In this document: positions 31,142 through 42,010 of the stretch, in pieces
How the letters are laid out: each line of letters begins with the position of its first letter
How positions within the stretch are numbered: position 1 is the first letter of the stretch
From: Prorocentrum cordatum
Taxonomy: Eukaryota; Sar; Dinophyceae; Prorocentrales; Prorocentraceae
Reading direction: 5' to 3'
Length of the DNA: 64,000 bases
NCBI GenBank assembly: GCA_963575745.1
Contig: CAUYUJ010014192.1
Coordinates: 123,501 to 187,500, forward strand
Program-made: the position numbers and the translations under genes
The notes under the pieces: model-generated
Told to the model about the DNA's origin: nothing
The model's database searches: none
What the model saw: the letters and a program-made list of their open reading frames with translations, nothing else

Positions 31142-32970
31142 GTGAGCATGATGTCCGCGGAGCTGCTGGGCACCCTGGAACGAGTGGTCAATGCCGCTGT
31201 CCGGGTGAGGGGCACGTACAAGAAGAGGGCGGGGGAGTTGCATCGCGCCTTCGGGAGAGCGAACGTGGTCATGTGCGCTGATTTTTGGCAGTTGCACCCC
31301 GTGACGGGCACCTTCCTGGCATCCCACCCGCTGGGCGTGCCCGCAGGGTGCGCGCGCCGCGCGTTGGAGCTGTTCTGGCAAGACGACGTCGACAGCGTGC
31401 GATCTTTCTGGCAGTTGACCGACTTGATGAGGTGCGACGACGAATGGTACAACTCGTTTCTGGGCCAGTGCAGAGTTGGAAACCTCAGCATGGAGGACTA
31501 CAGCTACTTCCACGGGCTCCCGACGTTGACGTCCCCGAGCGCGGGTGAGTGCGGTTGCAACGACGACGTGGTGGACGACCCAGTACTTGGCCCGTATCGC
31601 AAGACTTGGAAGGAGCGCTTCTCGGGAGGGTGCGCCGACACGGCGGCGCTTCTGAAGTCGCCAGAGGGCGAGTGCGCGGAGTGCCGGGCGGAGCGAGGCA
31701 AGAGACACAGGGTTCTAACCGACACTGACTCGCTGGCGCCAGAGCTTCGCATGAACACATTCAGCGGCGCACCAGCTCTGTGCACCTTCAACGTGCCCAG
31801 GTACTTCGCGACGAACCTGCGCGCGAGGGAGTTTGCCAAGCAGAAGAACGTTCAGCTCTCGTGGTGCTACGCTCGAGATGTGCCGTTGCATCCAGGAGAT
31901 CGCGAGTTGCCGAAGGAGAAATTGGACGAGCAGTTGTTCTTCTGGCTGAATGGGCACGACCAGGAGACGGGCAACATTCCGAGCATCTACCCATTGGCCA
32001 AAGGCATGCCCATTCGGTTGACGGACAACGTCGATCGAAGCAGACAACTGTACAGACACCGAAAGGGGGTGATTTACGGATGGACTCTGGCGCCTGATTG
32101 TAGTCCCCAGGAGATCGAGGGCGAGTTCATATTGGATAGGTTGCCCTTGGTTATCTATATCCATTTCCCAGAAGCACAGTGGAGCATAGGGAAGCTGCCG
32201 ACGGGCGTATACCCGTTGAAGCGGAGATCCAGGACTTGGAAAGTGAACAAGCATACGGGCATCGAAGCCCGACGCACGGGCTTCTGGATTCTCCCCGACT
32301 TCGCTGCCACCGCTCACATGATCCAGGGGGCGACGTTGGAAGCGGCATTCGCGTACCTGCAGCGTTGGTCCAGCAGGGCGTCCATGACAGCTCAGATTGC
32401 TGCCTACGTATGCTTGTCCAGAGTGAAGCGATTGCCAAACATCTGCGTCATGCAGCCGTTCTCGACCTTTCTGTTCGGCCTCGGCAACCCAGTGGGGCCC
32501 GAGCGACTGATGCGGAAGCTTTCTGGCCAGATCACAGCAGACGAGGCGATCCATGAATGGAGTACGCTTGATGACGACGCCGCTGAAGCTGAGAAGATGG
32601 ACCCCATGGCGAGGAAGCACCTGCGCGCCTGTTGCTACCTCAAAGGGAAGCAGGAGTACATGCTCGACGCTCGCGACTTCGGCATAAAAGCAGCCGCCGA
32701 CTTCTACGAGAAGTACGTGTCGCAGGGGAGAAGGACGAGATGCATGCACTGCGCGCGCGAGGTCGGCGCCATGCCTCCTCGGGCTGCGCGGGCGGCCGAG
32801 GCTTCCCAAAGAATGCCCGATGGAATCGCTGCAAGGACACACCCGCCAGACGAGTCACTATGCAAGCGGTGTGTGTGGAACGTGATGACTGGAAGAAGAG
32901 CCTCGCCCCGCAAAGCCACGGGTGCTCTGCGCGCAAAGAAGTTTTTGTGGAAGGCGTGCGGGGCGCGAAA
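31142..32970 (+). CDS. Helicase protein, C-terminal helicase half
   Basis: Continues the helicase after the intron: motif III region C-A-D-F-W-Q-L-H-P (31274-31300), then motifs V/VI-like A-H-M-I-Q-G-A-T-L (about 32309) and C-L-S-R-V-K-R-L (about 32411). With 28357-30690 it makes a complete set of helicase motifs. The coding sense holds to about K-A-C-G-A-R (32968) and then moves to another frame near a four-A run (32968-32971), consistent with loss of one base. The frame itself stays open to 33211 but without sense. Confidence 0.75.
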
Positions 32971-33657
32971 ATTACGAACCACCATCGGCATTACGATCGA
33001 GACCTCGCGTGCCCGGGCTGCGCAGAGCGAGGGTTCGCGCCCGGCAAGTACGACGAACACCAGTGCGAAGATTGCTCGGAGCAGTTGGGCAGCCTGGCGT
33101 TCGACAAAAACGTGTTGTACAACGCGAAAAGGCAAGAGAAGTCCCGTTTGGTGTGCCTGGACTGTCAGACGAAGCTGCGGTGCGGTAAGTGCGCAACGGC
33201 ATATGAGCTGAAGTACTGGTCGAATGCTGAACGCAAGCATCATTCGTCTTCTCGGGGCACAACGTTAGTGTGCAAGGCGTGCCGTGCGCAAGGATTCGAC
33301 CCGTCGGACCTTGCGACGTACATGTGCCAGAGGTGTTCCTGCAGTTTCGGGGCTCGTAAATTCAACCGAAAGCAACTGGACAACCACAAGCATGGGAATC
33401 GCCAGAAACTGCAGTGCAAGGAGCGCGTCGCTGATATCGACGAACGAGTGCGCCACCTGCGCAAAGCGCTGCAGAAGAGCAAGCGCAAGTGCAAGTGCCA
33501 TTGCCGCCTTCACCAAGCTCAATGTCCGCTGGCCGCCGTGCATTTCGGAGAGAAGCGCTGGCCGGGCAGCGACGGAGGGATATCCGCCGACGACCGGAAG
33601 TTCTTGGGCGAGTTGCAACCGACTCCCGAATGGTGGAACAAAGCCTGGGGACGATGA
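32971..33657 (+). CDS. Cysteine-rich C-terminal domain of the OTU-helicase
   Basis: Reads in the frame ending at the TGA at 33655. It has repeated CxxC pairs: C-P-G-C (about 33013), C-E-D-C, C-L-D-C, C-G-K-C, C-K-A-C, C-Q-R-C, then a basic C-x-C-x-C run (about 33487-33510). Spacing suggests two or three zinc-binding modules, likely for DNA or RNA contact. It joins the helicase through a one-base frameshift near 32970, so this copy is probably inactive unless the shift is an assembly error. Confidence 0.65.
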   Translation: MTNHHRHYDRDLACPGCAERGFAPGKYDEHQCEDCSEQLGSLAFDKNVLYNAKRQEKSRLVCLDCQTKLRCGKCATAYELKYWSNAERKHHSSSRGTTLVCKACRAQGFDPSDLATYMCQRCSCSFGARKFNRKQLDNHKHGNRQKLQCKERVADIDERVRHLRKALQKSKRKCKCHCRLHQAQCPLAAVHFGEKRWPGSDGGISADDRKFLGELQPTPEWWNKAWGR

Positions 33658-34540
33658 GGTACGGCGCGGATGCCGTCAGCCCAGACGTGTTACTGGGGAC
33701 GCTATCCCTTGGTAGAGTGAGACTGAAGACGGGATGTTGTCTCGATGGACTCGAGGGTTCCTGTATACATGGCTACGCCCTCGGTATCCATCCAATGGTG
33801 GATGTGCCACTACACATTGTCCGTGGCGCCTCAGGTGGCTTGTACTGTAGGAAACAGCTTGCTGGTGGAGCGTGTACTACAGTCAGCTGGTCCACGTACG
33901 CTTCACGTATGGGTCTACTATAGGAAACAGCTTGCTGGTGGCACTTGTATTGTAGACGGCTGAAGCTCGTACTGTAGTTCGCGGGTGCTGGATTCTGCAT
34001 CTGTGATGGTGTTTGTTATCTTGTTCTGGTGAAAGTGCTGGTCATTCTACTCAGTGTTGGTTCATTGGTGCGGTGAGTACGTTTAGTTTATAGTCTGTCC
34101 TCCAGTACTGGTGAGGCCCATGCGTACCACTATGGATGTCACGCTGGTATAAGAGAACAGCTCTGGGTACAGTGAGACTGAACAGTGGATGTTGTCTCCA
34201 TGGAGTCCGTCATTTCTGTATATATGGCTGGAGCTTCGGTCTGTATCCAATGGTTCATGTGCAACTACTTTGCTTCCGTGGCGCGTCAGGTGAGTTCTAA
34301 TGTAGTGAACATCTCGCTGGAGGATGTTCAACGGCATCATGGCATAGACCGTAGCGTTCGATGGCAAAACATGTGTGTCCTCTTCACAGTCCTCCTCCTC
34401 CTCCGCCTCTGCTTCGTGTGTTTCGTTTCAGTCATGTCCCTGGAATTTAACTTTTCTTGGGCTGTGGTTCCTTAGCCGGTTCCTGTTGCCTTGGCATCGG
34501 TGGCTCCTCCGATGCCGGCTATGGTAGTGATTGCCGTTGT
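33658..34540 (+). repeat. 3' flank with a 160-bp duplication and a leader-like piece
   Basis: 33715-33880 and 34160-34320 are related (GTGAGACTGAA, GGATGTTGTCTC, ATCCAATGG, GTGGCGC.TCAGGT). GGAAACAGCTTGCTGGTGG occurs twice, 63 bases apart (33849, 33912). 34380-34510 repeats the leader-like DNA of 20-150 and 19325-19420. No gene. Confidence 0.7.
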
Positions 34541-37500
34541 GCTGGTGTGAGTGGTTCAGGGTCTTCGTCCTGGCGTGAGTCGTTCGGGCTCTTCGTAGTG
34601 TGAGTCGTTCAGGCACCTCGTCCTGGTATGAATCGCTCGGGCCCCTCCTGGTGTGTGAGTCGTTCGGGCTCCTCGTGGTGTGAGTCGTTGGGGCCCCTCG
34701 TCCTGGGGTGAGTCGTTCGGTCTCCTCGTGGGGCCTCTTGGGGGCCTCTTGGAGGCTCTCGGGGCTTCGTGAGGGCCTCTTGGGGGTCTCATGAGGGCCT
34801 CTTGGGGGCCTCTTGAGGCGTCTTGGGGCTTCTTGGGGGCGTCTTGGGGGCATCTTGGGAGCCTCTTGGGGCCTCTTGGGGGCCTGTTGGGGGACTCGTC
34901 CTTCCTTGTATGATTGTCTCGGGCCCCTCGTTGTGTGTGAGTCGTTCGGGCTCCTCGTGGTGTGAGTCCGTTCGGCCCCTCGTCCTGGTGTGCGTCGTTC
35001 GGGCTTCTCCTTGTGTGTGAGTCGTTCGGGCTCGTGGTGGTGTGAGTCGTTCGGGCCCCTCGTCCTGGTGAGAGTCGTTCGGGCGCCTCCTTGCGTGTGC
35101 GTCGCTCGGGTTCCTCCTTGTGTGTGAGTCGTTCGGGCCGCTCGTCCTCGTGTTCGTCGCTCGGGCCCCTCCTGGTGTGTGAGTCGTTCGGGCTCCTCGT
35201 GGTGTGAGTCGTTGGGGCCCCTTCGTCCTGGGGTGAGTCGTTTGGCTTCCTCGTGGGCCTCTTGGGCGCCTCTTTGAAGCTCTCGGGGCCTCTTGGGGGG
35301 CTCCCTGTGGTTTCTTGGGAGCCTCTTGGGGGCCTCGAGAGGCGTCTTGGGGCTGCTTGGAAGCCTCTTGGGGGCCTCTTGGGGGCCTCTTGGGGCCTCT
35401 TGGGGGCCCGTTGGGGGCCTCGTCCTTCCTTGCGTGAGTGGCTCGGGCCCCTCCTTGTGTGTGAGTCGTTCGGGCTCCGCGCGGCGTGCGTCGTTCGGAG
35501 CCCTGGTCCTGGTGTGCGTCGTTCGGGCCCCTCCTGGGGTGTGAGTCGTCCGGGCTCCTCGTGATGGGAGTCGTTCGGGCCCCTCGTCCTGGTGTGAGTC
35601 GTTGGGGCGCCTCCTTGCGCGTGAGTCGTTCGGGCTCCTCGTGGTGTAAGTCATTCGGGCCGCTCGTCCTGGTTTGCGTCGCTCGGACCCATCCTTGTGT
35701 GTGAGTCGTGGTGGCTACTCGTGGTGTGAGTCGTTGGGGCTCCTCGTCCTGGAGGGAGTCGCTCGGCCTCCTCGTGGGGCCTCTGGGCCCCTCGTCTTGG
35801 TGTGAGTCGTTGGCGCGCCGCCTTGTGTGTAAGTCGTTCGGGCTCCTCGTGGTGTGAGTCGTTGGGGCCCCTCGTCCTGGGTTGAGTCGTTCGGTTTCCT
35901 CGTGGGGCCTCTTGGGGGCGTCCTGGAGGCTCTGGAGGCCTCTTGGAGGACTCTTGGGCGCCTCTTGGGGGCCTCTTGGGGGCCCTTTTGGGAGCCTCTG
36001 GGGGCGTCTTGGGAGCCTCCTGGGGGCCTCGTCCTTCCTTGTGTGAGCGCCTCGGGCCTCTCACTGTGTGTGAGTCGTTCGGGTTCCTCGTAGTGTGAGT
36101 CGTTCGGGCCCCTGGTCCTGGTGCGCGTCGTTCGGGCCCCTCCTTGTGTGTGAGTCGTTCGGGCTTCTCATTATGTGAGTCGTTCGGGCCCCTCGTCCTG
36201 GTGTGAGTCGTTCGGGCCCTTCCTTGTGGTGTGAGTCATTCGGGCTCCTCGTGGTGCGAGTCGTTCGAACCGCTCGTCCTGATGTGCGTCGCTCGGGCCC
36301 CTCCTTGTGTGTGAGTTGTTCGGGCTCCTCGTGGTGTGAGCCCCTGGGGCCTCTCGTCCTGGGGTGAGTCGTTCGGCCTCCTCGTGGGCGTCTTGGGGGC
36401 CTCTTGGAAGCTCTCGGAGCTCCTTGGGGGGCTCTTTGTGGTCTCTTTGGGCGCATCGGGGGGGCCTCGAGAGGCGTCTTGGGGGTTCTTGGAAGCCTCT
36501 TGGGGGCCTCTTGGGGGGCGTCTTGGGGGCGTCGTCCTTCCTTGTGTGGGTCCCTCGGGCCCCTCAGTGTATGTGTGAGTCGCTCGGGTTCCTCGTAGTT
36601 TGAGTCGTTCGGAGCCCTGGTCCTGGTGCGCGTCGTTCGGGCCCCTCCTGGCGTGTGAGTCCTTCGGGCTCCTCATGGTGTGAGTCGTTCGGGCTCCTCG
36701 TGGTGTGAGTCGTTCGGACCGCTCGTCCTGGTGTGCGTCGCTCGGGCCCCTCCTTGTGTGTAAGTTGTTCGGGCTCCTCGCGGTGTGAGTCGTTGGGGCC
36801 CCTCGTCCTGGGGTGAGTGGTTCGGGCCCCGCATTGTATGTGAGTCGTTCGGGCTCCTCGTGGTGTGCGTCGTTCGGGCCCCTCCTTGTGCGTGAGTCCT
36901 TCGGGCTCCTCATGGTGTGAGTCTGTCGGGCCCTTCGTCCTGGCGTGAGTCGTTCGGGCGCCTCGTGGTGTGAGTCGTTCGGACCGCTCGTCCTGGTGTG
37001 CGTCGCTCGGGCCCCTCCTTGTGTGTAAGTTGTTCGGGCTCCTCGTGGTGTTAGTCGTTGGGGCCCCTCGTCCTGGGGTAAGTGGTTCGGGCTCCGCATT
37101 GTATGTGAGTCGTTGGGGCTCCTTGTGGTGTGAGTCCTTCGGGCCCCTCGTCCTGGCGTGCGTCGTTCGGGCCCCTCCTTGTGTGTGAGTCGTTCGAGTT
37201 CCTCGTGGTGGGAGTCGTTCGGGCCCCTCGTCCTGGTGTGAGTCGTTGGGGCGCCTCCTTCTCTTGGGGGCCTCTTGGGGGCCTCGTCCTTCCTTGTGTG
37301 AGTGCCTCGGGTCCCTCATTGTGTGTGAGTCGTTCGGGCTCCTCGTGGTGTGAGTCGTTGGGGCCCTCGTCCTGGTGTGCGTCGTTCGGGCTCCTGCTTG
37401 TGTGTGAGTCGTTCGGGCTCCTCGTGGAGGAAGTGGTTCGGGCCCCCTCGTCTTGGTGTGCGTCGTTGGGGCGCCTCCTTGCGTGTGAGTCGTTCGGGCT

Positions 37501-37830
37501 TCTCGTGGTGTGAGTCGTTCGGGCCGCTCGTCCTAGTGTGCGTCGCTCGGGCCCCTCGTCCTGGGTTGAGTCGTTCGGCTTCCTCGTGGGGCCCTCTTGG
37601 GTGCCTCCTCGAGGCCTGTGAGGCCTCCTGTGGGCCTCGTGGGGACCTCTGGAGGCCCTCTTGGGGGCCTCCCGGGGCGTCCTGGAGCCTCCTGGGGACC
37701 TCTTGGGGGCCTCTGGGGTCCTCTGGGGAGGTTCTTGGGTGCATCTTGGAAGCCTCTGTGGAGCCTCCTGGGGGCCTTTGGGGCCAGCTGGGGGCCTCGA
37801 GCGATCCGTCGAAGCGCGAACGAGCGATGC
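34541..37830 (+). repeat. 3.3-kb mosaic of TGAGTCG and GGCCTCTTGGGG arrays
   Basis: TGAGTCGTTCGGG units broken by GGCCTCTTGGGGG blocks at about 34725-34890, 35240-35425, 35910-36030, 36385-36535, 37260-37290 and 37600-37800. In the first five of these six blocks, CTCGTCCTTCCTTG-type sequence follows at once, showing tandem duplication of a larger module of 0.5-0.7 kb. Minus-strand frames of more than 250 codons rich in R-T-T-H and G-P-N-D are repeat translations. Confidence 0.9.
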
Positions 37831-38150
37831 CCCCTGATAAGGACAGGATAACCCACGATTTTCGCACAATCAAATTTTGTTTCATGAAGGCAGAGAAGCG
37901 CTGTTCCCTCCGAGCGCCGAAATGGGACCGAAACATAGAGTATATTATATCGGCAACGTGTTGTGGTGATGCATATTTCACTCCTTCCCCAAGTGGCCCC
38001 ATAGAGTAGATTAAATTGGCCATTTGTTGTTATGATGCATGTTTCACTCCTTGCCCCATTGGCCCCGCCCTCGTTGTAGCAGCGTTGTGGCGGCTATCGC
38101 TCGAGGACATGCAGACACGCCAGAGATAATGCGAGTGTTCGCGTCTGTGT
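37831..38150 (+). other. Inter-array segment with a short direct duplication
   Basis: A unit of about 70 bp occurs twice (about 37937-38006 and 38007-38070), with CATAGAGTA, ATGATGCAT.TTTCACTCCTT and GGCCCC. It ends with the OTU-gene remnant GATAATGCGAGTGTTCGCG ... TTGCAGATATG (38122-38163), at which the next array begins. No gene. Confidence 0.6.
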
Positions 38151-38163
38151 GAATTGCAGATAT

Positions 38164-38749
38164 GTGAGTCGTTCCAGCTCTTCGTGGTATGAGTCGTTGG
38201 GGCCCCTCGTCCTTCCTTGTGTACCTCCTTCGGGCCCCTCATTGTGTGTACGTCGTTCGGGCTCCTCGTGGTGTGAGTCCCCTCCTTGTGTGTGAGTCGT
38301 TCGGTCCCCTCCTCCTGGTGTAACTCGTTCGGGTCCCTCGTGGTGTGAGTCGTTCGGGGCCCGCGTCGTGGTGTGAGTCGTTCGGGCTCCTCGTGGTGAG
38401 TCGTTCGGGCGCCTCGTCTTGGTGTGAGGCGTTCGGGCCCTTCCTTGTGGTGTGACTCGTTCGGGCTCCTCGTGGTGTGAGTCGTTGGGGTCTTTCGTCC
38501 TGGGGTGAGTCGTTCGGGCTCCTCGTTGGGCCTGTTGGGGGCCTCTTGGAGCTCTTGGGGCGTCTGGGGGGCCTCTTGGGGGAGTATTGGGGGCCTTTTG
38601 GAGCCTCTTGGGGCCTCTTGGGGGCCTCTTGGGAGCCTCGAGGGGACCTCTAGGGGCCCCTGGGGGGCCTCTTGGGGGCCTCCTGGAGGGCTCTTGGGAG
38701 CCTCCTGGGGGCCTTTTGGGGCTATCTTAGGGTTTCTTGCGACCTCCTC
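38164..38749 (+). repeat. TGAGTCG array followed by GGCCTCTTGGGG array
   Basis: Same two-part order as 22675-23270. TGAGTCG units run to about 38520 and GGCCTCTTGGGG units to about 38730. Confidence 0.9.
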
Positions 38750-39150
38750 AGAAGCGCTAATAAGCGCTGACCCTTGCGAAGAACAAAATCAGCCCCAAAC
38801 CTTCGTAAAGCAATGATTTTGCTAAGAAGGAAGAGGAACGCGGCCCCCTTCAGAAGGCAAAAAAGGGGCCCAAACCGTCGTAAAATCAATGTTTTTACCT
38901 TCGACGACGAGTTCAGGGACCAAACTCCCTCCCCCCCCTCGGGGCCAGAATCCTCGTGAGGGTCGTCGTTTTTTGGCCCTCCCAGGAGTCGAAAAAGACC
39001 CCTCCAACGACCCGCGGGGCCCCCTCTCGGGTAGGGGGTAGGGGGAGGGGTAAACCCCTCCCCGAAGGGGAAGAAAGGGGGTTGGGGGGTTGAGGACAGA
39101 GAAAGCTCGCTAAACCACTCACGCCCAAAGGGCTGGTGAGATTGGCATTT
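38750..39150 (+). repeat. 390-bp dispersed segment, copy 2
   Basis: Homologous to 23271-23660, in the same position after a GGCCTCTTGGGG block. Includes G-rich and C-rich runs (TAGGGGGTAGGGGGAGGGG). Confidence 0.75.
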
Positions 39151-39180
39151 GATGTGTGCGCAGGGGGTACGCGAAAAAAG

Positions 39181-39374
39181 GTACGGTAGGTTCGCGTCGT
39201 GTCGACCAGTGGCGACCCTACCGCTGGCGTTCCACGTTGAACGCCGCCAGCGACCCAGCATCGGCCGATGTTGCACGATATGACGTTTCGGAAAGGGCCG
39301 ATCGTTCAAGCTTGAGCGACCCCCGCTGAGTCAGGACCCGACGCCGAAGTCGGCACGACACGAACTCGCCGTAC
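39181..39374. mobile_element. MITE-like element, copy 1 (194 bp)
   Basis: Begins GTACGGTAGG and ends CGCCGTAC. The ends are inverted repeats matching at about 20 of 26 positions (inner part CGTGTCG). It contains a second internal inverted repeat (GGCGTTCCACGTTGAACGCC). A homologous element lies at 50342-50534. No coding capacity. Target-site duplication unclear. Confidence 0.75.
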
Positions 39375-39730
39375 AACAGGTGGGCGGCTCGAACATACAG
39401 AGACGACCATTTTTTATTCAAGAGGCGCTTACAGTTGAAACCAATGCCAAGACACACCCTGCTTGCCTCCAGGGTGCCCTGGGTTTCTTGGGTTTGGATG
39501 GTTTTGCAATGGAAAGCCGTGACGCCCCCACACCAAAAATCAGTGGACGTCCCGGGGTCTCAGGGTGTTGGGTTTCTTGTGGAAGGTTTTTCTTTTGGAC
39601 GAGCTCCTGCTGTGCAAGATTTTTCTCCTCACAGCCAAATGGGTTCCAAAGCATTTTTTTGCTCCTCCCCACTGCCCAACGAAACCAGCGCCAGGGCCAC
39701 TCTCCCCTCCTCGGCGGCCTCGGGCGCATT

Positions 39731-41192
39731 ATGTGGCAAGCGCTGCGTGGGCCGCTCCTAGGCTGTGCTTTTGTCACAGCCGCCGCCATCGGCCTCTCGG
39801 GCGCACAGGGGCCACATGCGAACACTGACCCTCCCCTCAAAAATCGTGGGGGGTAGGGATAGGGTTCGCATGTGGCCCCCTACAGGCGCCACCCGCTCGT
39901 CGCTGTGCCTCGCCGGGACGGCGCCATCAGCGCCAGAGGACCGGGCCGAGGTCCACGCGGAGGCCTGTGGCGCGGGCGGCGCCGCGGGCGCCCGTGCCGC
40001 GGGGCCCAGTGGGCCCGGGGCTCCGCCCGAGCGGCGCCGTGGCGAGCGGGGCGGGCACTGCTGGGCACTCTGGGTGCGGGGCGAGAACCAGTCCAGCCAG
40101 GTCGTGGACACCAGGGGCAGCACCGCGGTGGGCCCCTGGGCCACCGACGCTGCCGGCGCGGAGGTCCCGGCCCGGATGCTCTGCGCGGAGGAGCTCACGC
40201 GGCGCGCCCTGCTGTCCCCGGACTGCGCGGAGGGGGCCTGCGCGTGCACCCAGCTGGGTCGCACCAGTTGCTCGTGTCGGGCGGTCATGGGCGCGTCGCG
40301 GGCGCGGCTCGTGCTGAAGCACGCAGAGTGGCTCGCCGACCACGGCCACGCCAGGGGCGCGGAGGTCGCTTCCAGGAGGCCAGCCGTGAGGCGGCGGAGC
40401 ACGGCCAGGCGCCGGGCGACGAAATCTATACATAGTCACTGGTTCCTGGCCAGGCCCATTCTGAACCCAGGAGCTGTGTATACGCCCTCCTGGCCAAGCC
40501 AGGAGGGCGCGGCGTACACAACGCTGCTGTTCAGGATGGGCCTGCCAGGGAGCAGTTGTTATGTATAGATTTCGTCGCCCTCAGGCGGCGCTCGCACACA
40601 GAGCTTCTGCGCGGTTGGGGCACCTCCTCTCAGGGTGGGGCCGCTTCGCGGAGGCGCTCGAGGCCCTCCTCGAGGCCCAGCGGTTCGCAGACCTCGCCCT
40701 GGAGGAGGAGCGCGACCCGGCCACGCCGTTGTTGCTCGGGGTGGCTTGGTTGCAGGCAGCAAGATGCGGAGCGGCGAAGTGGCAGGAATCGAAGAAGAAC
40801 AGACTGCATAAAAAGAAACTCTTGGGCGCTCCGCGCGGATTTCTTGCATTCGCACTGGGCCCCCCTAGCGGTGCCTCCGGCGCTGCCCCTGGCGCGCTCC
40901 GCGCGCCAGTGAGGGGTGCCAAGCGCAGATCCAAGAAATCCGCGCGGAGCGCTCAAAAGAGTATGTTTATGCCGCTGTGTTTTCTTATAAGGAAGCGGAA
41001 GAGTGGATCCTGAGTTTGGGCCCGCTCGCGACGGACGGGCTCGACGCGCAGCGCCAGAGGCTCCAGACGGACATCCGCTTCTGGCGGGCCGCGGAGCTGT
41101 CCCCGAGGCGCTGCGTAGACGCTGGCGATGTCGCGCACGCGCTGATCTGCGTCGGGAGCCATTTGTTCTACGCCGTGACGCGATACTGGTAG
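39731..41192 (+). CDS. Secreted or ER-targeted TPR-repeat protein, four predicted exons
   Basis: Predicted exons are 39731-39800, 39886-40408, 40585-40785 and 40992-41192 (stop TAG), about 330 residues in all. The start is the ATG at 39731. The first 24 residues form a typical signal peptide (hydrophobic A-F-V-T-A-A-A-I-G-L core). Exon 2 has a Cys-rich middle (C-A-C then C-S-C). Exons 2-4 carry TPR-like helices, for example W-G-R-F-A-E-A-L-E-A-L-L-E-A and the related R-F-Q-E-A-S-R-E-A. Codon use is strongly GC-ending. One base seems missing at about 40365, where the frame must shift by one to keep TPR spacing; this is either a pseudogene mutation or a sequence error. Exact function unknown; TPRs bind proteins. 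Each exon join is at a hairpin segment. Confidence 0.65.
39801..39885 (+). other. Candidate introner 1 (85 bp, GC-AG)
   Basis: Borders CTCTCGG/GCGCAC and CCCTACAG/GCGCC, phase 1. The body is a hairpin: GGGGCCACATGCGAAC pairs with GTTCGCATGTGGCCCC, with a loop of about 40 bases. Removing it joins the signal peptide to the Cys-rich exon in frame. The exon after it and the intron both start GCGC. Confidence 0.6.
40409..40584 (+). other. Candidate introner 2 (176 bp, GC-AG)
   Basis: Borders GGCCAG/GCGCCGG and CCCTCAG/GCGGCG, phase 0. CAGGCG is a direct repeat at both ends (40406 and 40582). The body is a near-perfect inverted repeat: GCGACGAAATCTATACATA at 40415 pairs with its complement ending at 40578, and the arms go on for about 70 bases. 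Excision leaving one CAGGCG keeps the frame and falls in the loop between two TPR helices. Confidence 0.75.
40786..40991 (+). other. Candidate introner 3 (206 bp, GA-AG)
   Basis: Borders GTGGCAG/GAATCG and TTCTTATAAG/GAAGCG, phase 0. AGGAA is repeated at both ends. The arms pair over about 60 bases (GCGCTCCGCGCGGATTTCTT on the left, complementary on the right). The centre holds a second palindrome around GGCGCGCTCCGCGCGCC. A diverged relative lies at 60138-60290. GA donors are known for dinoflagellates, though rare elsewhere. Confidence 0.7.
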
Positions 41193-41820
41193 AGGAGGGG
41201 GAGCTGGGAGTATTGGGCGGAGGGGTAGGGACGCTCAATATCCAGCACAGCGCTGCTCCAGACCAACAGGAATGTCGAGACAGGATCCGCTGGCCGCGTG
41301 CATTCGTAGTTTCCGTTCTATCTGTTGCATCAGGGAGTGATTTGAAAGTTGTCACTCCTTGTTCATTTTGGTTTTGCTGTGGACAGCCAGGGGGGCTTGG
41401 GCTCCGACTTTTTTTGTCGGGGTCCTGGCGGGCTCACGTAGAATAGTCATCCGCGGGGCTGTGGGTGCTTGTTGGGCGCCCAGAGTCTCTTCATTTTGCC
41501 CCAAAGTCTCCTCCTGGTGTCCCATCCCGCCGACACGGCTCGATGCCTAGGTCGGTTGATTGTTCGGTCGGCACATAATAAGCTTGCATAGCTTCAGCGT
41601 AAAGATTTGTAGGTTGAGCCCTTCTCGTTCTTGTAATCTCCAGTGCGTTTCAAAATCAACCGTGGGGTCCATCCCAGGTTGCTTGCTGTGGAACATCGTG
41701 AACTGACAGCATGAGGCCCATGCTGTATCTGCACTGCCCAGCACGCAATCCGAAACAAAAATTCGCCTGGCGAAGAACCCAACCATCTGCAGTTGTGAGC
41801 ACCGTCGATGTATTATAGAA
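41193..41820. other. No gene recognised
   Basis: Downstream flank of the TPR gene. No repeat or conserved frame was seen; the longest frames are under 80 codons. Confidence 0.5.
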
Positions 41821-42010
41821 CCTGGAGGGTAGGCCTACACCAGGCCGACCCCTCGGCCTACCCCCCAGGCCTACCCTAGGCCTACGCTGTAGGCCTATCC
41901 TTATTCTTTATTATTATATACCCCCACCTACCTCGTATTCCGGCCGATAGCGACCCAATCCGGGACCTCCCATCCGGACTGTAACAAATCAATACAAAGT
42001 GGCCATTTTT
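41821..42010 (+). repeat. AGGCCTACCCC repeat, copy 1
   Basis: Short array of AGGCCTACCCC/TAGGCCT units, followed by TATCCTTATT, ACCCCCAC and CCGGCCGATAG. The same order occurs at 46565-46830. Confidence 0.75.

Noticed and set aside
34428-37869. Minus-strand frames of 250-400 codons with R-T-T-H and G-P-N-D repeats
   Set aside because: Translations of the TGAGTCG array in all frames, with indels between units.
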